From the NCBI GenBank assembly GCA_963402885.1, contig OY727099.1, positions 5,506,001 to 5,570,000 of the forward strand: 64,000 bases of DNA. The letters run 5' to 3'. This stretch comes from Antedon bifida (Eukaryota; Echinodermata; Crinoidea; Comatulida; Antedonidae). Below the pieces are notes generated by a model. The model was not told where the DNA came from, did no database searches, and was given only the letters and a program-made list of their open reading frames with translations. Below are positions 12,985 through 25,795 of this stretch, one piece after another. The translations under genes and the position numbers were made by a program. Numbering within the stretch: the stretch's first letter is position 1; each line of letters opens with the position of its first letter.

Positions 12985-15724
12985 TTACACACAAGCCAAA
13001 TGGGTACACTGAACCCCAAGTCAGTATTTATCAAACTTGCTTCAGGAATAGCATATTCAAATATCATAATTGTTATATAATTAATTACTTATTCTTCATT
13101 TCCCCTTTATGGTACTGTATTAACTAAAGCATGACTACAGGGCACATAACTGCCAACACATACACATATTTTTAATAAATTTAAAAACACTCCCTTCAAA
13201 TGTCCATGTCCTTTTATAACATCAATGGGTCAACCAGCCTATAAAAGTCAAGGTTCGCCAACAAAAATATAATGGCAAGGTAAAATTGTTTTATTATTTT
13301 AAGCTCTATACATACATTATCTGACCAGTTTAATATACCAATTTACTAACAAACACAACATCTGGAAAATTCTGTAAATGGTAATTATTTTTGACTAGTT
13401 AGTAATTTACGCAAAGTAATTAATCCTGTGCATGGGATTAAATTTGAAAAATGATTATTATTCAAAATTATTATTTCCAAACAGCCATTGATTGAATATC
13501 TAATCAGTTCAGTATCATCCAGGCATGTAATGCTTTGTTTTATCAATGAAGCCTATAAAAACATGTAGCACACTAACTATGTGATAATGCTTTGCAATCA
13601 AAGTAATAATTTATTCTTGAAATCGACAGAATGTAAAAGTAGTTACATGTTTTGAGAATCACTGTACTGTAATATAATAGTTTAATATTTTCAAGTAATA
13701 ATTTTTCTCCTTACCATACAGAATTATAAAGGAAAAAAAATATTTATTATACTTTATTTTTTAAACCAAACAATTAAAAAAAAAATTTAAATTAAGCATA
13801 AAACGTGAGTAGACGTATGTACAGTATGGCATATCAAACTGGAAATATTGCTCAATTCGTGGAAAAATAAATAAGACATCGATATGAAACCATTCATGTT
13901 GTATCTTGAAATAAACCTTGATATGGTACTGCAGTTCATTAAAATATTACATGGATAATACAAAAACATGCAATTCAAAGTTTTTTACAATATTAACTGT
14001 ATCATGCCATAGTTATTTAAATTCAAAGTAGTAGTGTACATCCTAGAACAAAGATTACATTGTCAACTATCAGTGAAAATGTTTAAATAAAGTTGAAGTA
14101 TTAACCTAGTACTTTCCCATAGAAAAGTAAATGCATTGATGCATAGTATCTCTTTCATGTTTGCGACGCCGAAAAAACTATATTGTGCATTATAGTACGT
14201 ACATGCTAAAAATTAAAAAACCCTCCTTTCAGAGAGACGGCGCCAGCTATTTGATCGGATTATATCTGTAAGTATAAGTGACAGATACCATTAGGGGAAT
14301 AGTCATAGAGAAGTGTTAAATTAACATTGTAATTGGGGTGGAGCGCTTTACCCTATTTTATAAGAGAAAATCCATAACAACTCCAGTGAAGCATACAGCA
14401 ATTATACAAGTAAACACACAGATATTATGTAGTCATTCACTATGCTAACTGAAGCTTCAGCTGAAGATCTGGCCTATATTTCAGTAAAATAGACCTACTT
14501 AATTCAATGCATGTTGACTAATTATAACAAGTCTTTACCTTTTATATGATCTGATGATCTGGCTGCTAACACAACAGTAAATATCAACAGTACAATAGCT
14601 TTTAACTAACCGCTGCCACCACCACACACGGTCAAGTTCAAACACACAATGAGTTAAGCCTTCACTCCACATGTGGTAGGATTTCTATATAGCGCCCTCA
14701 ATATTTGTATCAATAAGGGAATTATTTATTTCACAGTGTGTATGTTTATATTAGTATAATAAGTACTGTATTCAAAAGTATATGATAATTAAATGCTTCC
14801 AAAAAAAGTCCCCTTGACACCATGCAATCATACCTCTAGATCACAAAGCTTTTGCCACGCTCTTGCTTGATGGTAATGGCTGAAACTTATTTCATTTTGC
14901 ATTGGAAAATATGGAGAGCTCATTCCTAACATAACATTGTTTTTTTTTAAAGTAACATATTTGTACAAAACGATTTAAATTCAATTTATTCAAAGTTTCT
15001 CCAAAAATGGGAAAGAGATAGTAATATACATAAATTACAATGATATCACATTTGCAATACAGATTGTTTGCTTTTTACTAAAAAAAAAATGAGAGGGCAG
15101 CACACACATTTTAAATTTACAATGTACAATACCATAAACCAAATAAGGTGCATAAACAGTACGGTATTGAATATTTTAGTAAAGGACTTAATTTGGTTAA
15201 ATTGACCATTTTCAAGCCCAGTGCGAACAAGCCACTTACAGTATTATCATCCATCTTCAGGTTTGTGTTACCAACTTACCTACATCTCTCATCAAAAGAT
15301 CAGTAAATTAAAATAATTTATTTTCATCTGAAATTTGAACTTGTACATGAGGTTAATGACAGTAGCCACAACACCTTAACCAGCCCCGAGCTTTACTAGT
15401 CAAATCTATAAATTCTATTGAATTACATATATTAAAAAAGTCCGTCAATAAAGTATATATAATCGATACTTGAAAGCTGATACGAGGATTATAACTTGTT
15501 TTATAGCTCTGAATCCAATATGTAAATCAATGTGCTTTTTAAACAAATGATTAACTGCCGTAAATCAATCTATGTTGTAGCAACATCAAATGAAACATGG
15601 CGATACTTTCTTTATAAATTATGTGCATTTTCCAAACTGCTACGCATCACTGACTCTCTCCAATTTGAGAGAAAAGTTTAATATTAATACAGTACCACTT
15701 TCACATTGTTTAGCAGAACTGTTA

Positions 15725-15864
15725 ATCTATGTCTACACTATCAAACTAGTTTGACAAAAAAGTGTGAATATGAAGTGATATGGTCAAATATGGTAGTGAT
15801 ATGATATCATCATGTCCATATATGGGCACATCACATTTTTTTGTCAAATAGAGTAGACAAGCCT
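15725..15864. repeat. MITE family A, copy 5, TTA target duplication
   Basis: Left end ATCTATGTCTACACTATCAA, right end GAGTAGACAAGCCT, with TTA on both sides (15722-15724 and 15865-15867). It is slightly shorter than the 161-bp copies because of deletions near the right end. Confidence 0.8.
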
Positions 15865-16508
15865 TTAGACACACCAGGTGCACAACATACAAAACGCCAG
15901 TGTTGACACCATGTTAAACTGCGGTTTGTAAAAGGAGTACAATCAAGGAGTTCAATTAATACTGCTGTAAAAGAAAACTATTTACTTCAGAGATGCTGAA
16001 GATACTTACCAAGATTCTATGACACTATTCTCAAAGATAAATATATAAATAAACTGAATATTAGCCTATGCTTCCTTTAATTGACGCTTTATAAATGATG
16101 ATATAATAATAATAATAACAATAATAATTTTGCAATCAACCCCCCTCGAGATCAAGCGTCCTAACATCATCAATTTGTTACAAATTAGATTTTTAGAGAT
16201 TGCCAAAAATAGATTCCATTTATATAATAAATAAAAATAGTTTTATGGCATTTAAGACTGTCAGTATCAAGGTCATTAGATTATATAACATGTTATAATA
16301 AACTCTAAAAATAATAAACTAAAGAAAATATGATGGTACATAATAAACAAAACAGTGGCACAAGTACATAAAGTTTCATATTCAAAAATATTTATATTTT
16401 ATAGATTTGCTTGGGGTTTAAAATAAAATTTCAAAAAATAATACATATATCAATTCAATTCAATTGTTATTTTGGCGCAAAAATTGTCTTGTGAAATATA
16501 TATGTATA

Positions 16509-16615
16509 CAGTCAACTCTTCCAAAAACAGAGTTTTCTTGAGGTCCAAAAGGTCCCAAGTTCTTTTTTACCATTAAAAACACATTCCGACTACAAGACCA
16601 GGTATTGGGGAAGTT
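16509..16615. repeat. pogo-like MITE, truncated
   Basis: The left end is TA-CAGTCAACTCTTCC. Near the right the block GGTATTGGGGAAGTT matches the right end of the complete element at 44723-44899 (GGTATTGGGAAAGTTGACTG). The terminal GACTG-TA is lost. Confidence 0.5.
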
Positions 16616-17711
16616 ATTATTTTCCGGTTATATTAATTAATTTAAACCATACAAATTTAAACTATTAAATTATTGCATTAAATATTTTGTATGTTAATTC
16701 TAATTTTATTAATTTGCAAAACAAAAATGACTTTTGGCAAAATGAAGCTAAATTTGTATTAAAATTGAAACCCAATACGATTACTAAAAAACACACAGTC
16801 TAATACAATATAAATAAGCTAATTAGAAGATTTACACATTATCCTTTGCAACCTATAAATCTAACACCTCACAAATCCGATGTGAATGATCAGATAATCT
16901 TGTATTGGAGTTACAGTGTACATAAATCGTTTTAACTACTGCTTTGAACTAGGACATACTATACTAGTATATTAATGATATGTTAAATATATGTTTACTT
17001 TCGCAGGTGTGTTTTATTTAAGTAAAAAGCAACGACATATGTTTGAATTATTACTAACTATACCTTTCTTAAATATCACTGTACCAATGAGATGCTAAAA
17101 TCAAATACAGAAATATTTAATTAATTATGTGAATTAGCCAATCTAGAGCAATATAGATCAGGATGTTTTATTCTCTATCCTACATGGCTTTACATAAAAT
17201 TTGAATAAAATTATATAGTTTTGCATTATTCCATTAAGAGATTTGTTTCTGGGAAATGGCCAATTATTTTGGTGGGAAGAACACTGAAGCTCTTGTCAAT
17301 GTTACAAACTAAAAAAAATAGGTTGAAACGAGCCATGAAATGTCTAATTTCTAATTTCAGTAATACTGTACTTAATTATTATGTTAATTCAATGTATATA
17401 AATGTATCATCAGTATATAGTACATTAACTAAATACAAATAAGGTCCAATCAGGTCTGAAGATTTCTATTTTATTAAGCTTAGAGTAAATGCTGACCCTG
17501 ATTGATAATTGATTTACTATAAAAAGTTTAAGTTTGTTTTAAAATCCTTGATGCTAAAACAACATTATTTTAGCAGTAAAGCTGGTTGATTTCTATTTAA
17601 AAACTAAAGAAATCAAAAGAACATATGTGTGGTGTCATAAGAAAGATATTATTTTAACATAAATATAGGACTTTTCAAACAAGAATAGCTATTATAATGA
17701 CTCGTATCTAT

Positions 17712-18161
17712 GGGTCTGTTTCTGCTGCATAGCCCTAAACAGTTTGCATTTCAAAATAGACATAAAATATAAAATAGACTTAAAGTTAAAATATAATTTT
17801 ATATTGACTGCATTTCTGCAGTTAACCGTTTTAATCAGTAGGTGGTCGTCGACGGAAATCGTTAGCAGTACCCAAAATGCAATGGGTACTGGCTGTGGTC
17901 AATTCAAATGTTACTGCAGTGTAGTTTACTCAAGGTCAGTGCCTGTCAATCAAATAACTGTTATTTTGCGTTGCAGCTAAAAGTGGCATAGCAATAACCG
18001 GTTAATGGCGTTCTAACACCAAATCAGTTTTAAGTGTTTTTAACCATTATTTTCAGGCTGCCATTTAACCGGTTACTGAAAATTTGTTCCCAAGAAAAAT
18101 TGGGGATAATTTATTCACACCATTATTAACCAACCAGTTTTTTTTCAGCAGAAACAGGACC
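17712..18161. repeat. TIR element family C (450 bp)
   Basis: The left end GGTCTGTTTCTGCTG pairs with the right end CAGCAGAAACAGGACC. Both halves hold AACCGGTTA/TAACCGGTT blocks. A truncated relative lies at 24955-25022 with the same CTGTTTCTGCTG followed by AACCGGTTATTAA. A 78-codon open frame inside is not recognisable and is best treated as part of the element. The class is not assigned. Confidence 0.65.
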
Positions 18162-18410
18162 ATATGGAAACAGGTGCCCATCCTTGGACTATATTGTCAT
18201 TAAATACATTTGTAGGTGGTGAAAAGAACTGCAAGGTGGTAGCCTAAATTGTGGCATAGGCCTACTGATAATTAGCAATATGTCTACTAATAGCCTTCAT
18301 GCTGTTTACACAAGCAAATCTGTTAAAATAACAAATAACCTTAATAGTTATCAACCAGTACTTAATATAGGTACAGGTGTTCTGTAGAAGATATTCAGGA
18401 GGACAAGATG

Positions 18411-18672
18411 ATAATAGCTCATTCTTATATAGCGCATATAAGCAAGCTCTCAATGCACTGCACATTATTACCCTGGTCATGTTTTGGATCAAACATGTAT
18501 GGAAACGTACTCCCATAAGCTAGTAATCAGTGCAAAGTTGTTTCTAACGGGTACCCATTTTATACACCTGGGTGGACAGAGGCAAATGTAAGTAAAATGT
18601 CGAGTCGAGTTGGATTCGAACCATGATCCCACGATCAGTAATCTAATATCCAACACACTGCGCCACATGCCC
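18411..18672 (-). repeat. tRNA-headed SINE
   Basis: The minus strand starts with a tRNA-like head: an A-box-like TGGCGCAGTGTG at 18654-18665 and a perfect B-box GGTTCGAATCC at 18612-18622, with near-canonical spacing. The acceptor arms do not pair, so it is not a working tRNA. The body (read on plus) has CTTATATAGCGCAT and GGGTACCCATTTTATAC-ACCTGGGTGGA, blocks I associate with widespread invertebrate SINE bodies. Confidence 0.65.
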
Positions 18673-20291
18673 TAAATTTCAAAATTTCCATTGTTCATAT
18701 TTTTACTACTACTTACTACCCACTACTCTATCCACCTTAATGGGTTTTTTGGACATAATTTTGGTAGTTAATTCTTCAATGATATGTTAGTACGAAATAA
18801 TCAACATTCCAAAAAAAAAAAAATTATTTAAATAAATATTTATTTTTACAAAATTCTTAACCTTGTTTTAAATAGTAAATAGTTGACATATAATACTGAA
18901 CATTACAAATAAATTTATAAACAAAATTATGTCACTTTCAGTTGTAAAATCTCAGTTTTACTACAGAACAAAGGAATGCGTTACTGTAGTAACCTCTAGC
19001 ATAAACTCAGTAGAATGAATATGCAGAAATTACTGATCTGTATTGTATTAATCTTGAACAGCATGATTCATAGTTCATGGGCCAAACCTACACTAACTGA
19101 TCTAACCCTACGCTATAATAATAAGCCCAACAACAAATCCTAACTAATTACAAAATTTACCTGGATTCCGTCAAAACGGCATAAATTCCATCAGAAAAAT
19201 AAATCTGCTACGTCTAGCTTGTAACGGGCAGTGCTTTTATATTTGCAGTGCTTTTAAAACTGTGTGTGACTGTGAGTATCAGATGCCTTTGGCAATTTGC
19301 TACGCTATATGATGATGATACCGACGCACGTTACATATCTAATGCTAGGAGGACACTGGTGAGATGAAATTGGATGAATGGAATATTGTGTTGTGTGTGT
19401 GTTTTTAACAGAATTTAAGAGTAGGAGATCGTTGTAGGGGGCTAGAAGAAAAATATTTTAAAAGCCTGTCATCAAGGAAAAAAAAACAAACATGTAGTAT
19501 TGTAGTTATTGGAAAATGTGAAGAAATAAAAGTTATGAAAATTAAAAGAAACATTTCCTTAATATATATCTATCTATCATATCAAATCATATTGGGTGAA
19601 AGAAGAGGGATGGTTCCTTTCTTCGAAGGGTTAGTATTTACATTGCAAAATACACTATCAAAAGGCAGCATTTATAATTGTTGTGATAATCAACCAAACA
19701 ACAACAATTAAAAGCAAAACTGAAACACAGCTTCCCTTCCTCCTGTTTTGTACAATTTGTTTTGGAACAATAAAGTACTCAATATTTTCCACTAATTACC
19801 GTAACAGGTATCATAAAAAAAAGTTGTAAACAAAAAGATTAAAATCGAAGTACAAAAAAGCTTGACGGAAGTTAAAATTAGGGTGAACAATTTCACCTCC
19901 TGGGGTAAGGGGATGTCTAGATACAGCAAGACGTCCAGCAAGTTCCACAATGTTAAAACCCTAGCTTTGCGTACGCTTCATTTATCATTAAGGCACTAAC
20001 CAGCAAATTGCTTTTGTGTGCTAATCTGTTTGTTATGATTGTACCTGGATAACTTCATAATTGTAGTGATCGCCGACAATGCTTTCACACCTTGCCGAAA
20101 GCAAATGATAATTAACAACAACAAAGGTGTTATATAAAGGCAACTTTGATATACGTAATTGATAAAATAGTGGGCAGGTTTATGCTCGATAAAACACAGA
20201 AGAATGATATGATCTATCCTGCTTGTCATTAAAGTTTAGAGATGGAACCATTTTTTTCAGTTTAAGCTTCAGCATCTTGTTTCTGTTACTA

Positions 20292-20540
20292 CAGTAGAAC
20301 TCCTATTAAGGGGACAACTTTGGGACTCAAAAAAGTGTCCCCTTAATAGGTGTCTCCTGAATAGGATTGTACATAGTATTTTAGCATTTCCCATCATTTG
20401 TTTCACAGGAAAGTGTTCCCTGAATAGGGGCGTTTCAAATGTTGGAAAGCTGCTGTCATGGCAGTATGGGATAATTCCTGAATAATTTTTTTTATTTAAA
20501 TATATTTGACATTGTAAACAAGGCATTTTTTTTACTACTG
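20292..20540. repeat. pogo/Tigger-like MITE, complete, TA target duplication
   Basis: It begins CAGTAGAACTCC and ends TTTACTACTG, with TA just outside each end (20290-20291 and 20541-20542). Internal blocks TAAGGGGACAACTTTGGGAC and GTGTCCCCTTAATAGG match the copy at 9256-9399 and fragments near 43005 and 52172. Confidence 0.75.
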
Positions 20541-20594
20541 TACTATAATGTTACTACAGCTATTATATTACACAAACCAACAGTGGTGTTGGTA

Positions 20595-20780
20595 GTCTAT
20601 GAGTGCTAGCTTACCTGGATAAACCGACAATAGCCCTTTCTCCTCGAAGAGCGAGATATATATATATACCTTGTGGAGAGGGGTGTTCAATGAAAATTTC
20701 TACTTTTCGAGGTATATCTCGCTCTTCGAGGAGAAAGGGCTATTGTCGGTTTATCCAGGTAAGCTAGGCACGAAATAGAC
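20595..20780. repeat. foldback element family B, long palindrome
   Basis: A 186-bp inverted repeat. The left arm (GTCTAT, then GCTAGCTTACCTGGATAAACC and onward) is nearly the exact complement of the right arm ending GGTAAGCTAGGCACGAAATAGAC. The core arms run about 55 bp almost without mismatch and include CTCCTCGAAGAGCGAGATATA. The spacer is about 50 bp and contains GGAGAGGGGTGTTCAATG. Half-copies occur at 33619, 45745, 48621, 51492 and 51965. Confidence 0.85.
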
Positions 20781-21253
20781 TTAACAACTATTTGTTTCTG
20801 ATATGAACAAATCAAATTCCATTCTCATAAAGCGTATTTAGTACAAAGTCATCAGTAATTATTAATGAAAGTCTGGCAGACAATGCTGACACATAAAACA
20901 CAATGAATAAGGTAATTACATATTATTAATAGTAAAACATAATAATAATAATATTCAAGTTTAAAACCTATCCTTTGTATAAGAACATAATCTAGGTTAA
21001 TAATACATAAAGTCAGTTTTCATTGATACATTTGGCAGTTTATTAGACATTCAAGGTCTACCTTGGCGCCTTAAATAAATATATTAAAATTTATCTAATC
21101 TTGTGACATCATAAATCTATCATGTATCACATTACATTAGATAGAAAGATAAATCAACAATTGACAAGGATGGGAAAAGAAAATCTTTATGCAGGAACAT
21201 TGGCAAACAAACGAGGGGTTTTTAAAAATATAAATATTTAAATAATAACTCAC

Positions 21254-21397
21254 CGCATGCGTAAACTACTTTGAGGTATTTATCGGTCTCTGGACTGCAC
21301 GAGTCTTTAAAGACTTTTGTACTTGCTTTCACCGCACATTGCTTTCTGCCGTGACAGCGCTCCAACATTTCATCCATTGAATTTTCAGAATCACAAT
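21254..21397 (-). CDS. EVA1C-like gene, exon 5 (second half of SUEL lectin domain 2)
   Basis: A 144-nt exon with acceptor TTATCTTTGCAG and donor GCATGCG|GTGAGT, phase 1 to phase 1. With the G ending exon 4 it starts with an Asp codon. It encodes DCDSENSMDEMLERCHGRKQ and continues to the lectin signature SCSPETDKYLKVVYAC (about residues 199-246). Cys occurs at about 200, 213, 219, 232 and 246. The C-[SP]-T-x-KYL-x-V-x-Y-x-C ending is typical of rhamnose-binding SUEL/Gal_lectin domains. The next exon resumes in phase with VPKK. Confidence 0.92.
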
Positions 21398-23265
21398 CTG
21401 CAAAGATAACAGAATCATTTCTACATAGGTTATTATTTTCAAACATAAATATAATTTTTTAAATGCAATGGCCTTTTCTGAAAAGTATCAAGGATTTTAC
21501 TTATGTCATTTGTCAACCAAAAACTATAAAAAAAAAATAAAACACTTTAAAAAGTCACCAAGGGTAAATTCTGGAAGATAGAAGAGTATCCACTCATTGC
21601 TGACTGCAAGCATATTTTCTGTGCCTACAAATATTTGTATTTGTTACCTATACTTATGATAAATAAGGTAGGCAGTCTCCACACCCCAACAATTATTTTC
21701 CATGTAGGCCTATATTTTATTTATTATTCAATACTTCACCTAGAGGCTCCTTCCTCACAAGGCACAGCCTTAGTCTCAAGGAGCATCTGCCTCCATGTAC
21801 GTTTAATACATGGGATGTATCTACAAAAACCATACAGAGCCCACCTCATCCACACAAGTCAACCTCTATTGTTAAACAATCTCTTTTCTAATAAGATTAC
21901 CACAGACACAACCTATTATTTTAATGTGGCGATGGAGGATACTCCTTCGTAATGTGGCCGACTGTCTACAACATCTCATTACCATAATAAACTTTTTGTT
22001 CAGACACAACAATCACGAGTGTCAACGTTTCTTTTCAACGAGACCGCTTTACAATAATTATAACAGATTGTAACGAGCCTAAGTAACCACAATACAATAC
22101 TCAAGTGGCACGAGATAATTTACTTAGTTACGCTTCATTACACACGCTGAATTAACTTCATATAATATACGATTAATAACTAAGGTAAACAATTCCCGCA
22201 TGGGTTACTGGATTTAATGTAACCACACCCAGAAACAGATGCTTTGAGATTTAGAAATGATAAAGAACCATCATTTAAATTTTGTAGGCAATAACAATCT
22301 AATGTACATTAATTAAATAAAAGGTAAAACAATTTTAATAATAAATTAATGAATTAATTAAATATTAATTATATATATAATTAATAAAGAATTAATTAAA
22401 AAATTATATCCATTATAATTTATCTGCAATTATTAAGACAAAACATAGCTGTATAATTGTATACTGCCCTCTATCTACATAATGAACAAAAAACTTTACA
22501 CTTAGACATTTGGGTTGCATTTAATTTATAGGACACCAAATTTGAATTACTGCAAATTTATGAAGCTCCCATTTAATAGTTAAAATCGGGTATTTTAAAA
22601 CGCAATTTGCTAAATTAAAAGCTGATTATTATGGTTTATGGTATTTAACATACATACTGCCAAAAAATAGGTAGGTAATGATTGACACTTTGCGAGCAAG
22701 GCAAGCAACAACAGGAAAGGTTAAAAACAGTTAGCCTACCGCATGATTTGGTAGGGTTGGTAGGTATGATGCTAACTTGTGAAATCAGTGACAACTAACA
22801 TACACCCAATTAGCTAAGCATTACACACTCATTATACAGTAGCCTAATGAACAAGTACAAGCTAAAGATCAATGTTAGGTACATTATCTACTTAGGGAAA
22901 ACAAGAAAAAACATATTCCTTTGACATAGAATCTTTTTGATTAATATGTTAATCCAACTAGGATTAAGTACTTTAATGTACTTTAATCTCTTCTCTGCCT
23001 CTTTAAAACATTAGGTATCTGTCAGTCACTCATTACATGGTATTTTTACTATAAAATGGAAATATTTGACAGAATAAGGCAGCATTTTGAAGTCATACTA
23101 GGGCATTCGGATATCTCGCACTCAAGTAAGCAAGCATGCCCAGAAAGCAGGTATATATAGTATTGCAGTTAGACATAGTGTTTTAAGCTTCTCAGAATTG
23201 CTCTAGTTTGTAGCTAATTGCTGAAATAATAAATCTAAAAAGATATCTATCAAAAAAACACATAC
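21398..23265. other. intron 4 of the EVA1C-like gene (1.9 kb)
   Basis: A GT...AG intron, phase 1. It is AT-rich with a low-complexity TTAATTAA-type stretch near 22340-22400. I see no gene. The 105-codon plus-strand open frame at 21635-21952 has no recognisable domain or splice context. Confidence 0.7.
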
Positions 23266-23415
23266 CTAAGTTATCCATACTATATGACGGACAATTTCCA
23301 TTTTTGACACCGGCCTCTCGTCCAAACATGGCCGACTTAATTGCCAACAAATCACTCTCCTCACACATCAGCTGCATTTGTTCCTCCTCACACTGTATAG
23401 CACTTTTATATACAC
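23266..23415 (-). CDS. EVA1C-like gene, exon 4 (first half of SUEL lectin domain 2)
   Basis: A 150-nt exon with acceptor CGTTTTTCAG and donor AACTTAG|GTATGTG, phase 1 to phase 1. It encodes about residues 149-198, beginning (S)VYKSAIQCEEEQMQLMCEES and then AIKSAMFGREAGVKNGNCPS. The pattern C-x8-C followed by I-x-SA-x-(Y/F)GR is the N-terminal half of a SUEL-type lectin domain; here Phe replaces the usual Tyr of YGR. Cysteines fall at about 157, 166 and 190. The spacing mirrors domain 1, so the pair looks like an internal duplication, as in all EVA1C-type proteins. Confidence 0.92.
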
Positions 23416-25234
23416 CTGAAAAACGAATGAAAAAAAAAAAACAAATATTTTTTTGATATATTAAAACTATTCTGTTGTTTTTTCAAATAATTAAATTTCC
23501 TAATTAATATGGTATAAAAGCACACTTTAAATGTTTGATGGGTTGATCGATGAACTGGATTTGGTACATCATTTAATGGTAATTGTTAAAAAACAATGTA
23601 GCTAAAAAAGTTTGCATTGGTACAGAGGTTGTATGTCTAAAAATAACCTCTGGATGGGTAGTGGTCAACTAAACTTTATCCACGAATGACCATGGTCAAT
23701 TAAATTTAAGTACTCTTAACCAAAGAGAACATTTCCGTTTCAATTGTTGTTTTTCCTCAATGAGCCGTGTTTGTTTAGTTTGTTCTTTAATAGCTAGTTT
23801 TTCTAATCAATGAGTTATATATAATCAAATGATATTGTATTATTCGAGCAAACAAACTCAAGTGTTGCTAGGGGTTAAGTGATACTTAACGATTTCGATA
23901 AACATTTATTTTAGGTATACACTGTAGTCAAGTGTGTGTATTAGATTGTTCTGTACACAACTAATGGATGGAGGACGGCGGTTTATCGGTGCACAAAGCA
24001 CGAATTGGGGCTCCATATCTCGCAGGAAATATGAAGTAGAAAATAGAGTCCGAGTTAAAAATATTTCAGTTGGTAATGAACTTTAGAGGTTAAAAAATAA
24101 TCTTATTTTATTTTATATCTTTAAACACATTTATCTTCTACTAAAATGTTCAATATTCAAATTCAATATTAAGTCAAGCATTTTTTTAAAAAATATTTTG
24201 TTAAAATCTATAGTTCATTTTGAAGTTAATTTGTGTTTTATAATATTACCTGTATTATTTGGTTGAAAAAATAAAATTTAAAAAACATTTATTATAAAAA
24301 TCATGATGATGCTGCGGTAATAATCACAGAGACGAACATCTCTATAAACTAAAGTTGCTAAGATTCTCTTAGTCCTTCGCACTTAAATTTGGACTAAAAG
24401 TATTAAGGTAGTATCCCGCTGGGAATCCGCTTGGGCAGAACGCCAGGGACCACTCCACGTTAAGGAGGAATTGCAGAACATTCTCATGCGAGTCCTCAAT
24501 TGATATTTATCGCTACAACATGGTTAAAATTTCTCCAAGGGCTTCTTAATAAAATCTCACATACTTATCAGCTCCACTACAAATTATGTCGTTGACCCAG
24601 TTTGCTATGGAATAACAAATGGTGTACGACATTCAGGAGTAAATTTAGGTTATGGTGATAAGCGGTCAACAGTAATTCACATAATGGATTATTATTAAAT
24701 TTTGATTTATGATTAGGTTCAATAAATAAAATCCACCTTTTTATTGAATTATGAAAATTATAATAAGTTTGAATGAGAAATGACCTATTTTTATATAGGC
24801 CTGTATATGATTTTGAAGATGATGATAAATGATTATGGTGATCATAAATGATGATGATGATGATGATGATAAAATGATTATCTTACAAGTATATTATATG
24901 CTATATTTGTGATTATTATAAGTAATGTTAAATATAAACGATGGTGGTGACATAGGTTCTGTTTCTGCTGCAAAAAAATAACCGGTTATTAACTGTGTGA
25001 ATAAATTAACCCCAATTTTTAAAAAATTACAACTCCACTCCCAAAGACTTATAATAAGACTTTGTTTATGTAGAGCATCTTGCTTATATGTTTGTCTTGT
25101 GAACCTCTGAGGGTCCCTAATGATCAGCAATTGCTGGATGGATCACCCTCATTAAATATGGTAAAAAATTCCGCAGAAACATACAATTAATAACTCCATT
25201 ATGATAGTATTTATACAATGGTTACTATACGTAC
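23416..25234. other. intron 3 of the EVA1C-like gene (1.8 kb)
   Basis: A phase-1 intron with donor CCAA|GTACGT. It contains a (GAT)n microsatellite at about 24848-24871 and, at 24955-25022, a truncated copy of TIR family C (CTGTTTCTGCTGCA...AACCGGTTATT). No coding sequence was recognised. Confidence 0.7.
24848..24871. repeat. GAT trinucleotide microsatellite
   Basis: About eight near-perfect GAT units, preceded by looser GATGATGATAAATGAT sequence from about 24819. Intronic, so it is not translated. Confidence 0.8.
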
Positions 25235-25358
25235 TTGGTTTGCATTTGTACGTGACCTCTGCATATTTGCTAGTTCCGGGGCACGGATCAGTACCGAACT
25301 CTTGATTGGTTACCCTAAATGTGCATTCTCTTTTTCCATTACATAGATTCACAACAGT
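25235..25358 (-). CDS. EVA1C-like gene, exon 3 (second half of SUEL lectin domain 1)
   Basis: A 124-nt exon with acceptor TTTGCTTTTAG and donor AAACCAA|GTACGT. It enters in phase 0 and leaves in phase 1. It encodes about residues 108-148: TVVNLCNGKRECTFRVTNQE, then FGTDPCPGTSKYAEVTYKCK. DPC-x-GT-x-KY-x3-(T/Y)-x-C is the hallmark C-terminal motif of the SUEL/Gal_lectin fold. Cysteines at about 113, 119, 133 and 146 complete the eight of domain 1. Confidence 0.93.
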
Positions 25359-25795
25359 CTAAAAGCAAACCAAAATTAAAATGTTTTATTGTTATATTAT
25401 GAAATTTCAATATAAGCTACAGTATCAAGGGACGGATTCAGTCAAATTAAACTCAGCACTTCATTTCATCGCCATTTTTAGGCCCTGGGGGCCCCCTATT
25501 TTAAAATCCTGGATTTGACACTGTGTATCCTCGTGAATACACAAATAAGTGTATTCAGGTTTTTCTGAAACCAAAGCTTTATCTACACTATCAAACTTGA
25601 TGTGACAAAAAATGTGATAGTGCCCATATATGGACATGACATGATACCATATTTGGACACAAAATAGTTTGACAGAGCTTAAGAACTAATATTGCATTGC
25701 AAAGAATAAAATACTGCTACCTGTAGCAGCTCTCTCACTGCACCCGTCCTAACTCCTCCCCCAATCCCCCACCCCTCTTCACATCCGTCACTTAC
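25359..25795. other. intron 2 of the EVA1C-like gene (437 bp)
   Basis: A phase-0 intron splitting lectin domain 1. It carries a degraded MITE family A copy (25573-25680) and a fragment reading AGGCCCTGGGGGCCCCCTAT that resembles other transposon ends. No exon is needed or seen. Confidence 0.75.
25573..25680. repeat. MITE family A, copy 6, internally deleted
   Basis: The left part AAAGCTTTATCTACACTATC and right part GTTTGACAGAGCT flank a shortened interior with GCCCATATATGGACATGA. It lies in the 437-bp intron 2, only about 120 bp past the exon 2 donor. Confidence 0.65.

Larger units (their letters stand above)
1552..21253. other. intron 5 of the EVA1C-like gene (19.7 kb)
   Basis: The phase-1 donor at 21253 matches the phase-1 acceptor at 1552, so nothing need be spliced in between. 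No convincing exon on either strand was found. The open frames here lack family resemblance and splice context, and most overlap repeats. The intron holds five MITE family A or pogo-like copies in its central part, two tRNA-derived SINE copies (near 3.2 and 7.2 kb), a third SINE near 18.5 kb, a 450-bp TIR element, and a long-palindrome foldback near 20.7 kb. Other parts are AT-rich with short homopolymer runs and show nothing else I can support. Confidence 0.7.

Noticed and set aside
18601..18672. Candidate tRNA gene on the minus strand
   Set aside because: The A and B boxes are good, but the acceptor stem does not pair and the sequence continues into a SINE body. It is listed as a SINE.
21635..21952. 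105-codon plus-strand open frame in intron 4
   Set aside because: No domain resemblance, no splice context, and it is antisense within a short intron of a well-supported gene.
24848..24871. Coding poly-Asp/Ser or His repeat
   Set aside because: It is a GAT microsatellite inside intron 3, with no exon around it.
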